From Prorocentrum cordatum (taxonomy: Eukaryota > Sar > Dinophyceae > Prorocentrales > Prorocentraceae): a stretch of DNA of 64,000 bases. The stretch covers positions 1 through 64,000 of the forward strand of contig CAUYUJ010017894.1 in NCBI GenBank assembly GCA_963575745.1, given 5' to 3'. Shown here piece after piece: positions 53,745-63,924 of the stretch. The notes under the pieces were generated by a model, which saw only the letters and a list, made by a program, of their open reading frames with translations, was not told the origin of the DNA and ran no database searches. The translations under genes were made by a program, and so were the position numbers. Each line of letters starts with the position of its first letter. Within the stretch, counting starts at the first letter, position 1.

Positions 53745-53880
53745 TAGACCTGGGCCGGCACGGAAACGGAAAGAGCGCCTCAAGCACATTAACCGAAATT
53801 ACTCACACCACCGTTCGTACTGCCACCCCTCGCTCCTCCTCCTCCTCCTCCTCCTCCTCCTCCTCCTCCTCCTCCTCCTC
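53745..53880. repeat. Cassette fragment and CTC tract up to the gap
   Basis: GGGCCGGCACGGAAACGGAA (53751-53770) is the right half of the dispersed hairpin, here without a left arm. CTC repeats (53831-53880) run into the gap. Confidence 0.8.
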
Positions 53881-53980
53881 NNNNNNNNNNNNNNNNNNNN
53901 NNNNNNNNNNNNNNNNNNNNNNNNNNNNNNNNNNNNNNNNNNNNNNNNNNNNNNNNNNNNNNNNNNNNNNNNNNNNNNNN
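53881..53980. other. Assembly gap of 100 N
   Basis: Exactly 100 N, the usual placeholder for a gap of unknown size, placed at the end of a CTC tract. Confidence 0.99.
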
Positions 53981-54560
53981 GCTGGCGTTGCGCCAGGCCT
54001 CGGCCACCAGGCGGAGCGCCTCTGGGGGCGAGGCCTCCGCCGCCGCCGGCAGGCCGGCGGCGCGCCGCGCGAGGAGCGGGAGGAGCAGGCGCAGGGCGAG
54101 CGACGGGGCGCTGCACGGCACGAGGCTCCCCGCCTCCAAGGGCCGGGCTGGACGAAAGGGGGGAGCTGCACAGGGTGGCGGCGCGCACACGGGGCTGGGG
54201 AGGAGAGGGGGGGAGGGAGGCCTCTTGGGAGGAGGCAGCTTCTGAGAGGCGCCGGCCACAAGCCTATGGAGAAGGCCCACACCCTCTGAGAAGCAGCCTG
54301 CCTCTGAGAAGCCTTCCCGCCTCCCCCATGACCCTCCTCTGCGCGCGGCTATCCTGAGGGGAACCGACAAGGAGGGACAAGCTCAACGGGGGGGAACATC
54401 GACCTGGAAGCGGCGATGCATCGCCGATAGATCGGCGACAAGCCCCTGGCAGCGAATCCGCACCTGCCTGGACAGGGGATGGGCCGTCGCGCCCCTCCTG
54501 GCGACGCGTGGGCGAGGAGGGGTCGGTGCATCCCCCCTTGGGCCCATCCCCTCCATCGCT
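53981..54560. other. GC-rich interval without a recognised gene
   Basis: Frames on both strands are Arg/Gly/Pro-rich. Nothing supported. Confidence 0.5.
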
Positions 54561-54571
54561 GCCCCTGGTTA

Positions 54572-54746
54572 GACGAAAGACAAGCGCCACAAGCATAAAC
54601 CTTTGGCGCCCCGCGCGGACTCGTCGGATCTGCGCTGGACCCCCCTCCCTGGCGCGCTCCGCGCGCCAGGGGCGGCGCCGGAGGCGAGCGCGGATCCAAG
54701 AAATCCGCGCGGAGCGCCGAAGGGCTATGTGTCTGGCGCTTTCCCT
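54572..54746. repeat. Long imperfect stem-loop (about 175 bp)
   Basis: The two halves are inverted copies of each other around 54659. The core is perfect (CCTGGCGCGC, three bases, GCGCGCCAGG at 54648-54670). Outer matching words are AAGCGCCACAAGCATAAACC on the left and GGGCTATGTGTCTGGCGCTT on the right. No transposase ORF; MITE-like or foldback structure. Confidence 0.8.
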
Positions 54747-54869
54747 TCTTCGACTGATGTCGCCCCCTTTCCCCCGACCCGAGCGAGGGCCCGCGCTGTG
54801 ACGGCCAGACCGATCCTGCCCTCCCAGACCCCCGACGTCGTGCTTTTTCACAACGAGCGGCCCCAGCCC

Positions 54870-55080
54870 GCTTCCTCCTCCTCCTCTTCGGCAGTCGCTT
54901 CGTCGTCTCCTCCTCCTCCTCCTCCTCCTCCTCCTCCTCCTCCTCCTCCTCCTCCTCCTCCTCCTCCTCCTCCTCCTCCTCCTCCTCCTCCTCCTCCTCC
55001 TCCTCTCCTCCTCCTCCTCCTCCTCCGCCTCCTCTCCTCCTCCTCCTCCCCCTCCTCCTCCTCATCCTCCTCCTCCTCCT
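54870..55080. repeat. Long CTC/CCT trinucleotide tract
   Basis: Nearly pure CTC from 54908 with few interruptions. Confidence 0.95.
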
Positions 55081-55450
55081 GCATGGTGGCATCCCCGTTC
55101 TGCTTCCTCGCCAGCGCAGTGACTCTGCCCAACCGCCGTCGCCCTGCATCGCTCTGCGACGGCCCCGGGGCCCGGCGAGAGCCCCCGGAGGCCGCAGGTA
55201 TGGAGAAACCTCCCGCCGTGACTCTCTCCCAACGCGAGGAGGCCTGGGGCCCCTGCGCCGTCGCACGTGGTCCCCCCGTGGCCCCCTCGGCCTCGGGCGG
55301 CCTCTGGCGGGCGCCCGCGGTCCGCCGCGCCCTGTGCGGCCGGTCTTCGGCGGACCCTCCTCGGCGGCTTCTCCGGCGGCCTCCGGCGGCTTCCCGCGGC
55401 CTTCGCCGCGACGGCTGGAAGGCTGCGCTCTCAGACACCCTCGCGCTGCG

Positions 55451-55502
55451 AGAAAAAAAACAAAACAAAAAAAAAACAAAAAAAAAAAAAAAAAAAAAAA
55501 AA
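55451..55502. repeat. A-rich tract
   Basis: About 50 bases of A with a few C, in otherwise GC-rich DNA. It could be the tail of a reverse-transcribed insert in plus orientation; no source gene was recognised upstream. Confidence 0.7.
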
Positions 55503-55980
55503 CGACGGAAGGTTGTTCCCCACTTTCGGCCCACATGGGGCCTTCCCCGGGCCTCGGGACCGTGGAAGAAAAAACGGCTCACGAGGAAGAGCCAGTCCCC
55601 GCCGCAAAGGGTCCGGACCTCTGGGGAACACGTCATGCAAAAATCACGACGCCTGGGGCCTGGGCTTCAAAACCGGTACAGCATCGAAGCCCTGACCCTT
55701 CTCCCTCGGGAGGGGCACACGGAGTACCACCCTGGCTCCTGTCGCTGAGGTTGTTTCGACTGGATTTACCGTCGCCCGACTCTCCCTCTCCTCTCCTCTC
55801 CTCCCCCAGGAAGGAGCGAAGGAGTCAGCGTGAAGAGAACAACGCTCAGGATCTTCCGCTTGGCGCGTCGCGCCCGGCAGCACTCGATGTCCTGCAAGCA
55901 GACAGCGTGTCGCTCCACCCCGCGGGGCGGGAGGCTGACCAAAAACTCGCGACGCGGACGCCCGGAAGCCAAGCCGTGGA
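55503..55980. other. Interval without a recognised gene
   Basis: Open frames in several registers, none with family resemblance. Confidence 0.45.
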
Positions 55981-56457
55981 TCAGCGTGCCGCGCCCAGGC
56001 GCGGTGGGCCCGAGCCGGCGGCGCGACACGCTCCGCCAGAGTTCCTGCCCTCCTGCTCTTGCACCGCTCCCGACGGCGCCAAGCCTTGGACCAGGCCCGG
56101 TGCGCTGGCCGTCCCCGGCCTGGCCTGAGATGCCCGCGCGCCGACCCCACAGGCCCGTGCGCTCGGCCCGGCCAATGCCAGCGCAAGTGCGTGGTCGGCA
56201 CCCTCCAGCCCCCTGTCCCGCGACAACGACGACCCCAGAGAGCCTCCCAGACCATCCCAGGACCTCGCACAAGCTGCCGGAAGCCTGCCAGAGCGGTCGA
56301 ACGACGACGAAGACCTGCGAAACTCGTCGACGACGACGTCGACGAGAAAGGGGTGGGGGGGGGGGCAGGGGACGGGCGGGATCAGAGGCGTGGTCGTAGC
56401 GAGGGCGTGGCGGCCTCCCGCATGGCGCTGCAGCCCTCCTGGGCAGCATACCTCCAT
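55981..56457 (-). CDS. Hypothetical ORF downstream of a degenerate SL-like site (158 residues)
   Basis: The ATG at 56457 is the first on minus after the SL-like site at 56475-56496. The product begins MEVCCPGGLQRHAGGRHALA and has VDVVVDEFRRSSSSFDRSG, then a long Ala/Gly/Arg-rich tail. Much of it has the composition of GC-rich shadow frames, and overlapping frames are also open. It is listed only because of the leader-like site. Confidence 0.25.
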   Translation of the reverse strand: MEVCCPGGLQRHAGGRHALATTTPLIPPVPCPPPHPFLVDVVVDEFRRSSSSFDRSGRLPAACARSWDGLGGSLGSSLSRDRGLEGADHALALALAGPSARACGVGARASQARPGTASAPGLVQGLAPSGAVQEQEGRNSGGACRAAGSGPPRLGAAR

Positions 56458-56474
56458 GCTGCTGGCGGCGCGGG

Positions 56475-56496
56475 TTTCAGCCAAAATGGCTGCAGG
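56475..56496 (-). other. Degenerate spliced-leader-like site, 17 of 22 bases
   Basis: Minus strand reads CCTGCAGCCATTTTGGCTGA then AA. Twelve central bases (GCCATTTTGGCT) are identical to the DinoSL; both ends have drifted. Confidence 0.45.
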
Positions 56497-56617
56497 GCGG
56501 GGGCCGCGAAAGAGGAAGAAGGGGAAACGCAGTACCATCGTGAGGCCACGGGCCCGGCAGCATCGTCGGCAGGCCCTGCTGCCCAAAACACCGGCACCCA
56601 CTATTTTTGTTGTTGCG

Positions 56618-56648
<31 letters not shown>

Positions 56649-56724
56649 GTTTTCTCTCTCTCCTTCTCTCCCTCTCTCCCTCGTTATCTTCCTCTCTCAT
56701 TCTCTCTCTCTCTCTCTCTCTCTA

Positions 56725-56757
<33 letters not shown>

Positions 56758-56986
56758 TTCTTTCTCGCTCTCTCTCTCTCTCTTTCTCTATTTTCTCTCT
56801 CTCCATATATCGACATATACAAAGATATGTACATACATAGCTGCATACATGCATACATACACACACATGCATACACAAATACATAAGTGTGCATGATTAT
56901 GTTTCTGAACATATAAGATTGTATTAACTTGTCCATGTAGAAATGCATGCATCTATATTCATAAATATATACAAAAACATAGTGTA

Positions 56987-57020
<34 letters not shown>

Positions 57021-57055
57021 CACATACACATATACATATATATATATATGTGAGA
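56618..57055. repeat. CT dinucleotide tract followed by AT/CA microsatellites
   Basis: TCTCTC from 56620 to about 56805, then TATATA and ACATAC to 57050. Confidence 0.95.
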
Positions 57056-57379
57056 AAGAGGGAGAACGCGTTTCACAGGCACTTGTCTTGAGAACATTCG
57101 GCGGCGCGTTTCGAACCAGGGGGTGGGCCCCCCCCAACACTCGGCACCGCCGATCCAAACCAGGGGGCTCCCCTCCCACCCAAGCCCCCCCCCTCCCGTA
57201 CCCCTCCCCCCCCGCGCCGGCGCCAGCGCTGGCGGCCGCCAGCAGCGCCGACGGCAGGGACGCAGCGACGATGACCAGAGGCAGCCAAAAGGGGAGAGGG
57301 GGGGCTCAATTCAAATCCCCCACCCGGCGCCGGCGCTGGCGGCGGCCAGCAGCGCCGGCGCTGGCGCTGGCGACGGCGG

Positions 57380-58260
57380 GGGCACAGCGACGATTACCAC
57401 CACTACCACCACCGCCACCACTACCACCACCACCACCGCTTCAACCCACCACCACCACCAACAACACACCACACAACCACCAAAACCACCAAAACCACCA
57501 CCACCACAGCCGCCACCACCACCATCACAGCCACCACCACAACTCACCATCACTACCACCACCACCACCACCACAAAAACCCACCACCACCACCACCACA
57601 ATCTACCACACCACCACCACCACCGCCACAACCACCACCACTCCTAGCAGCACAACCCACCGCCACCACCACAAACCACCACACCACCACTACCACCACC
57701 ACCGCCACCACCACCACCACCGGCATCACCTCCACAAACCACCGCCACCACCAAAACCCACCACCACCACCCACCACCACAAACCACCACCACACCACCA
57801 CCACCACCACCACAAACCACCACACCTCACCGTCACCACCACCACCACCACAAAAACCCACCACCACACCACCACCAAACCACCACAATCTAGCACACCA
57901 CCACCAGCACCGCCACAACCACCACCACTACCAGCAGCACAACCCACCACCACCACCACCACCACCACAAACCACCACACCACCACCACCACCAACTTTC
58001 CGCCACACACACCACCACCACCAGCACCACCTCCACAAACCACCACCACCACAACCCACCCCACCACCACCACCACAAACCACCACCACCACACGACCAC
58101 CAACCACCACCACCACCAAAACCACCACACCACAAACCACCACCACACCACACCACCACCACCACCACCCACCACCAAAAACCACCACCACCACCACCCA
58201 CCACCACCACAACCACCACCACCGCCACCACCACCACAACCCACCACCACCACCACCACC
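57380..58260. repeat. CCA trinucleotide repeat block
   Basis: About 880 bp of CCACCA with AAC/CAA variants. It is flanked on the left by GCGCCGGCGCTGGCG-type words (57205-57375) and on the right by related GC-rich words (58290-58380). Thr/His/Pro-rich or Trp/Val-rich frames are artefacts. Confidence 0.92.
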
Positions 58261-59260
58261 GTTGTCCTCGTCGACGCTCCCCGCCGCCGCCGCCCGCCGC
58301 CGCAGGCGCCAGCGCCGTCCCAGAAAAAGAAATCGTCGTCCCCGCCGCCGCCGCCAGCCGCCGCCGACGCAAGCGCCGGCCCGAGGAGAGGGGAAGTAGG
58401 GGAGGAAAGCGGAGGGGGGGGGTCGAAACCGCCACCCCCCCCTCCGTCACGGGAAGGGGGGGTGAGGATGGGGGGGGAGTTCGAACCCTCCCCCCTCCAT
58501 GCAGGGCGGGGAGACCAGTTTCACCCCCCCCATCCAAGCGACCACAGAACGCGCTTTCTTATTAATTCTATATACATATCTATATATATATATATATGTA
58601 TACAAGTGGCACGTGTGTGCCCAGGCTCATACAACAAGCTGAAGGGGCGTTTGAAGCAGGAGTGGCATGCAACAGCGAAGTCGCACTCGAGCGCAAGTGG
58701 GGTTGCCACACCTTGCGATGTGTGTACCAGGGCCCCCCAGGAAGCCTCAGGAGGCCCGACTTGGATACCAGAAGAGGCTCCAGGAGGCCCCAGGATTGTG
58801 AGTGTTGTGTGTGTGATGTGTGCTTTGTGTGGTGCGTGCTTTTTGTGTGTTGTCGGTGTTGTGTGTGTGTGTATGTTATGTTTGTCTAGCGTGTGATGTG
58901 TTGGGCGTGTTTGTGTCTGTGTGTGCAGTAGTTCTGAAGCCCCAGGAGGCCCCAGGAGGCCCCAGGCGGCCTCAGCAGGCCCAGGAGAACTCCAGGAGGC
59001 TCCGAGGCGGGGTCTGGGGTACCAGAAGGTCCAGAAAGCCCCAGGAGGCCCCAGGAGGTTCCAGGAGGCCCCGAGGAAGCTCCGAGGAGGGGTCTGGGGC
59101 TCGATTTTGGATTGATTTTTCATGCGAAACCGCCATTCTCTGAGAATCGGGGTCAAAATTATTGAAATTACCATGTGTTTTTGAAGGTTTTATGTTAACA
59201 TGTTGAAATTCCCATGTGTTTTTGGACCCTGACGTCACGATCTGCGTGAGGGGTGCCACC
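58261..59260. other. Spacer with GGCCCCAGGAGG repeats; no gene recognised
   Basis: GCCCCAGGAGG-type words dominate 58730-59095. TG-rich sequence lies at 58800-58925. ATGTGTTTTTG is repeated at 59170 and 59213. Confidence 0.6.
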
Positions 59261-59365
59261 GATTTTCAGAATTTCGAGGATGTCCCGAGCGAAACGGCCA
59301 GAAAAATCGCGGACGACGTGCGCATTAATCGCCTCTGAGCTCTACTCCCTCGGAGAGGTGCGTAT

Positions 59366-59367
59366 GA

Positions 59368-59410
<43 letters not shown>
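59366..59410. repeat. TA dinucleotide tract
   Basis: Uninterrupted TATATA, about 44 bp. Confidence 0.95.
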
Positions 59411-59413
<3 letters not shown>

Positions 59414-59930
59414 GGGGGAAAGGGGCGGCCGCAATTGGGGCTGGCCGCTCTAGCCCAGGGAAGGTGGGTTGGGAGAACTTGGAGCAGAAGCCCACGCGCA
59501 CCGAGGAATCGGTGCACCCAACGATGCCCCCTACTGATGGAAAAACATCCTCTACTCCACAAGGCCGCTGACTTTTTCCAGGCGCACCGCTGCCTATGCA
59601 AACTGTGATGTGGAGAATGGCCAGCCGCAGTTAGGGCTGGCCGCACCAGCCACAACCGCCCAGGGTGGAAGAAAGGGAGGGGGCAGGACGAGCGAAGAGG
59701 GAACCGATGAGCACTGTTGGCACCAGCGGTGGACAACGAGCCGGGGGACCGGAGGAGCGGGGTCCGCCGGCGCTCGGCCTCGGCCAACGACTCGAAGACA
59801 GAAGCTGCAGGGTGGCCTCGTGGAGGAGGTCGCCAGCAGCCTCCGCAACGAACCGGAGCTTACTACGTTGGGCCTCAGGGGGGTTGGCGCGAAACCTGCT
59901 GGCGCCGACCTCTTGGATAGATACTAAGTT
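59411..59930. other. Interval with a duplicated GGCCGC-GGGCTGGCCGC word; no gene recognised
   Basis: A GGCCGCAATTGGGGCTGG block near 59430 has a diverged copy near 59630. Open frames are short and unclassified. Confidence 0.45.
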
Positions 59931-60911
59931 ACATTAAAATGTATAGTAGTGGTTTCGAATGAACTAATACGCCAAAATATGATATACTGTAATACTACAG
60001 TCGGACTCGATTGGACAGGACACGGGAGAGGACACAAGGCCCTTCCGATGACCACATTGCACAGGAATGTAGAAAGCCCGGGTCGCGAGACACAGGACAC
60101 AAGGGTACCCTTGATCTGGCAGGGTCGACCTACTAATTCGTGCCGCCTGTATGAAATGTGATATAGCCAAATGCAATACAATGTAGTGAGAATGCATATA
60201 TGCAAACTACAACATATGCCAAATGCAATACAACAGATGCCAAATGCAAGACAATGGAATATAGCCTGCATGGAATGATATTATGATATGTCATATGATA
60301 TGATATGATATGATATGATATGATATGATATGATATGATATGATATGATATGGTATGCTACGATACGATAATATACGATATGACATGATGTGGCATGATA
60401 TGGCATAAGCTACATGATATTTTATATATGATATGTATGCTGTGTATGACATCGTATGATGTGCTATGATATGATATGATATGAAATGAAATGATATGAT
60501 ATGATATACTCTAGAATACGATCAGATCGAAGAAATGACCGTCATGTATACAATACATCTACAATCATGCGCAGCATTTCATAATATACAACAACATGTC
60601 ATAACGCAATACGGTATGGAAACAGCATGGCTTAGAGTACCATACAACTGAGTTATCATAATGATACATCATGACATGACATATCGACCCACAACATAGT
60701 ATACCTTAGTTCAACAGAATACACCAACATCACACACGTCATACCCTAATATGATAGTGTAAGAGATAAGGCTGCATTAACTAATCGACTTTGCCATGAG
60801 GTAATATAATGTGACATCACATGAAATGATACGATAACACGCCATATAGTTTTATATGGTATGATATGGTCACTATGGTCATACATGGACGTTCTAGTTC
60901 ACATGGACGAT

Positions 60912-60949
<38 letters not shown>

Positions 60950-61190
60950 GTACACATGCATGTATAAGTACGAACATACATACAGAACTAGATACACACA
61001 TACATACACACAAAAATGTTAGCGCTTCGCGCCAGGCACTTTTGTCCTTGAAGTTGGGTGCGCAGCGGAATTGCAAGAATGTCACGCCGACAGTTTAGCG
61101 ATAACTCCGTGTTGCATTTGTCCGCCATCGCCGTTCTAACAATGTTATTCGTTATCAGTCATCCATGTTTCGTGTTCCTCATGTTCGCCA
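59930..61190. repeat. AT-rich region with ATATG pentanucleotide satellite (60285-60352)
   Basis: GATAT/ATATG units run about 14 times at 60285-60352 and continue as diverged copies to about 60510. A TA tract lies at 60916-60947. The base composition contrasts sharply with the rest of the window. No gene seen. Confidence 0.85.
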
Positions 61191-61261
61191 TACCCTGAAT
61201 GTTCCCCCATCCCTCTCATTTGTCTTTCGGGTGGCTCCTCCTTCGAGAGCCTTTGGGGGAC

Positions 61262-63088
61262 TCATATATGTTGTTCCCAACCCTCCTGTGTTGGGTTCTC
61301 GTTTTGAATAGAGCAGTGTGGTCGCCCCGTCCTTCCTCCTTCCTCCTCCCCTCTCCTCCTCTTCTCCTCTCCTGTTTCCTGTGTTCCCTTCTCCTCTTCT
61401 CTCGCGCCGTCTGCGATCTGCGCAGCAGATCGCAGACGGAGGTGGGCTCTCGTGCCGTCCCGGGCTCCTGGGAGGCCCAAGGGAGGTGGGTCCCACACGG
61501 ACCACCTCGGTACCTCCCGCCCCGCTGGCACGAAGCGGAATCCATGCCCCAACCAGGCATTGACCCTGTCCTCCCACTGGGTGCCCTGGTGGGCGTGATC
61601 GACATACAGACCCGCCGAAGTTAGCTGGAGCCAGAAGTCCCAGAGCTGCTCGTCGTCCTCCAGCTTCTTCGAAACGAACCTGAACTCCATGGCTGAATCA
61701 GGAGCTGGCTGCGTCCACTGCGGGTGGGACTGCTGAGCTAGAATCTCAGCTGGACTGGGAGGCGGGCGTGCAACGCGATGGGCATTCCATTTTGATACGG
61801 GTGCGGCACCTGCCGCTAGGAGCGGGGACGCCGATGGCAGGCCTAGTGGAGCGGGCAGGGGGCGCCGCGGCCTCGGGATAGCGCCGGAGGCAGGCTCCAC
61901 TTCCACCTTGTGGAGCGCTTGCGGGGGCGGACACTGTGCACCAGTTTCCTGGGGCCCCGTGCTCCCGCGAGGCTGGTCCTGCGGCGGGGCGCGGCCACGG
62001 TCCTCTGCATCTGCCGCCGCCGCCGCCTCCTGGAACACGTTGTGTCTCCACGTCGACGACCCACGCATCGTCTCCAGCCGCTGCTTGTAGTGGTCTGCTC
62101 CGGCCTGATCGCCGCACCTGACGAGCAATGCGACGAGGTCCTCCAGCTCCTTGATGCTGGGCGCGGCTGCGGCACTGCCAGCGGCTACCCCTGGCGGCGG
62201 ATGGGGCCCCACCACCCCTGCGGCTGCATCCGCGGCGCTGCTGGCAGCTGTCTTCGCTGGGCCAGCTGCCTCCTCCTTATCCTTATCCTTATCCTTATCC
62301 TTATCCTTATCCTCCACCTCCTCCTTATCTCTCTGTCGGACTACAGCCTCCTCTGGGCGCTTCCCCGTCGGAGGGGGCGTGGCGGCAACCGTCGGTGGCG
62401 TCCTCGGAGACTGGCTGCCCGCCGGCGATGTGGGGCTGGCGACTGCCAGGGAAAGGCCGCGGCCGCGCAGATCGGGGACGACAGAGAGCGGGCTCGGGGG
62501 CCTACTGATCCCGGGGCCTCCACCGCCGACCCGCGGGGTGCCGGCTGCGGCAGCTCCAGGTCGCTGGGCTTCCTGGGGGGGCGGAGCTCTCGAGCGGCGA
62601 TGCCGGCCGGGCCGCTGGGGGCGGCTCGCGGGGTCCACGGCTGGGCTTGCGTCTGCCGCGCGGCGGCGACGGCAGCTGCGGCTCTGGTCCTCCGGGCGCC
62701 GCGCGACTGGACCGCTGCGGCGCCGCTCACTGCGGCGGGGGCTGCCTCGCCTGCTGCGGCTGCGAGGCTCCGACTCATTGATGATGTCCCTGGCCCGCGC
62801 GACGGTGGTGCGGATGTCCACGCGCGGGAGGGTGACCGAGGGAAGCGTGCTGCCCAAGATGGCCTGCAACGCACTTTCAATGCGCCCTGGGTCATTGTAT
62901 GTCATGGCCCCCGACCCCCATAACTTCGCAATCAAGTTGGCGACAACCCCTCTGTACGCCTCGCGCACGCCGGCGCGCCGCTCCAATGCCGCAAGCAGGC
63001 GGCGGGGAAGGTTGTCCAGTGCTGCCACTGTCTTACTGGGGCCCAGTCCGAGCCGGACGTAGAACTGCGGTTCTGCCGGAAGCGCCAT
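61262..63088 (-). CDS. Hypothetical 608-residue protein, partly low-complexity
   Basis: The start at 63088 reads MALPAEPQFYVRLGLGPSKT. Residues 1-105 look globular (NLPRRLLAALERRAGVREAY, IESALQAILGSTLPSVTLP). Residues about 105-300 are Arg/Ser/Pro/Ala-rich and include a Lys-Asp run from a CCTTAT hexanucleotide repeat. A charged helical patch follows (SIKELEDLVALLVRCGDQAG), then a Pro-rich linker, then a second globular-looking block near residue 470 (MEFRFVSKKLEDDEQLWDFW, LYVDHAHQGTQWEDRVNAWL). The last 60 residues are Arg/Glu-rich and read through a palindrome. Not recognised. Disordered linkers between small domains would suit a gag-like protein, but I saw no zinc finger. Confidence 0.5.
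   Translation of the reverse strand: MALPAEPQFYVRLGLGPSKTVAALDNLPRRLLAALERRAGVREAYRGVVANLIAKLWGSGAMTYNDPGRIESALQAILGSTLPSVTLPRVDIRTTVARARDIINESEPRSRSRRGSPRRSERRRSGPVARRPEDQSRSCRRRRAADASPAVDPASRPQRPGRHRRSRAPPPQEAQRPGAAAAGTPRVGGGGPGISRPPSPLSVVPDLRGRGLSLAVASPTSPAGSQSPRTPPTVAATPPPTGKRPEEAVVRQRDKEEVEDKDKDKDKDKDKEEAAGPAKTAASSAADAAAGVVGPHPPPGVAAGSAAAAPSIKELEDLVALLVRCGDQAGADHYKQRLETMRGSSTWRHNVFQEAAAAADAEDRGRAPPQDQPRGSTGPQETGAQCPPPQALHKVEVEPASGAIPRPRRPLPAPLGLPSASPLLAAGAAPVSKWNAHRVARPPPSPAEILAQQSHPQWTQPAPDSAMEFRFVSKKLEDDEQLWDFWLQLTSAGLYVDHAHQGTQWEDRVNAWLGHGFRFVPAGREVPRWSVWDPPPLGLPGARDGTRAHLRLRSAAQIADGAREEEKGTQETGEEKRRRGEEEGGRTGRPHCSIQNENPTQEGWEQHI
61407..61439. repeat. Perfect palindrome, 15-bp arms with 3-base spacer
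   Basis: Arms CCGTCTGCGATCTGC and GCAGATCGCAGACGG around GCA. It lies inside the C-terminal part of the 608-residue ORF, encoding LRSAAQIAD. Confidence 0.95.
62275..62312. repeat. CCTTAT hexanucleotide repeat, six copies
   Basis: Six CCTTAT units, coding for alternating Lys and Asp on the minus strand. Their length does not disturb the frame. Confidence 0.95.
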
Positions 63089-63905
63089 CCCGGCGGCTCA
63101 CAACAACCGCGCACCAGTCGGGCGCCGTGGCGGCCCGGAACTGCTCTGGCGCGCGAGTCAAACCCAAGTGGCCACAGGGGCAAGGGGAAAGAGAGCAGCC
63201 GCAGCGGCAGGGGGGGCGGGCAGGGAGGACGAGCAGGAGGGAGCGCGAGGAGGTGGGGTCAGACGCGGTGTCAGCAAGCCATCGCGAATCAGTATGCGAG
63301 GCGGCTGCATCGGGCCCGCCCATCTTCATCTTCCGGGGGAAAGGGGTGGGGTCGACGCGGGTCACAGCAGGCCCGAGAAGGCTGCGCGACCAGGGCCGCC
63401 CATCTTGGGGCAGGCAGCGGGACGGAAGCAAGATGCAAGGGCTGACCATTCTGCATCGCCCCTCGCAACTGCTCCACCCATACCTGAAGTTTTCCTCTGT
63501 TCTTTTCATTATGTCTTTTCCTTTTCCTGTGCCGGCTCGGGTTTGGCGTGTCCTGTGTTCTCCTTGGCGCATGTTTGGCGTGTGAGCTCTCCCGCGCTCT
63601 TGCACGCATTTGGCGTGTCTGCCCACGCGACAGACGGACACAAGGCTTAGTGTTGGGTGATGGTGCCCAGCCGGCCACACTGCACCCGAGGCCCGAGGCA
63701 GTCTGCGGGGGGGCGACCAGGATCTGTGACGCCCCCCTGCAGAAGCTCAGGGAGCTCAAGGAGTCACCCGACGCAATCGGCCGCTGTGACGCCCCCCTGC
63801 AGATGCAGATCGGATATTTTTCCCCACAGCGCGCCGCGGACAATGCGCATGCTGGCCATCGCCGCCCCCTCCCCCCCGCCCGCCAGCCGATTGCGTCGGG
63901 TGACC
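63089..63905. other. Upstream flank of the 608-residue ORF; no gene recognised
   Basis: Contains two copies of CTGTGACGCCCCCCTGCAGA (about 63724 and 63784), 60 bp apart. Frames are Arg/Gly-rich. No spliced-leader relict was found here. Confidence 0.5.
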
Positions 63906-63924
63906 CCTCGAGCTCCTCGAGCTT

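Noticed and set aside
54349-55748. Long open frames across 54.3-55.7 kb on both strands
   Set aside because: They run through the CTC tract, the A-rich tract and the foldback element. The flanks have shadow-type composition.
57100-58490. GTTCGAA-type words considered as tRNA B boxes (57105, 58471)
   Set aside because: No A box, acceptor stem or cloverleaf could be built around them.
56986-58896. 636-codon Thr/His/Pro-rich open frame
   Set aside because: It follows the CCA repeat and TA microsatellite. Both strands are open, and no non-repetitive domain is present.
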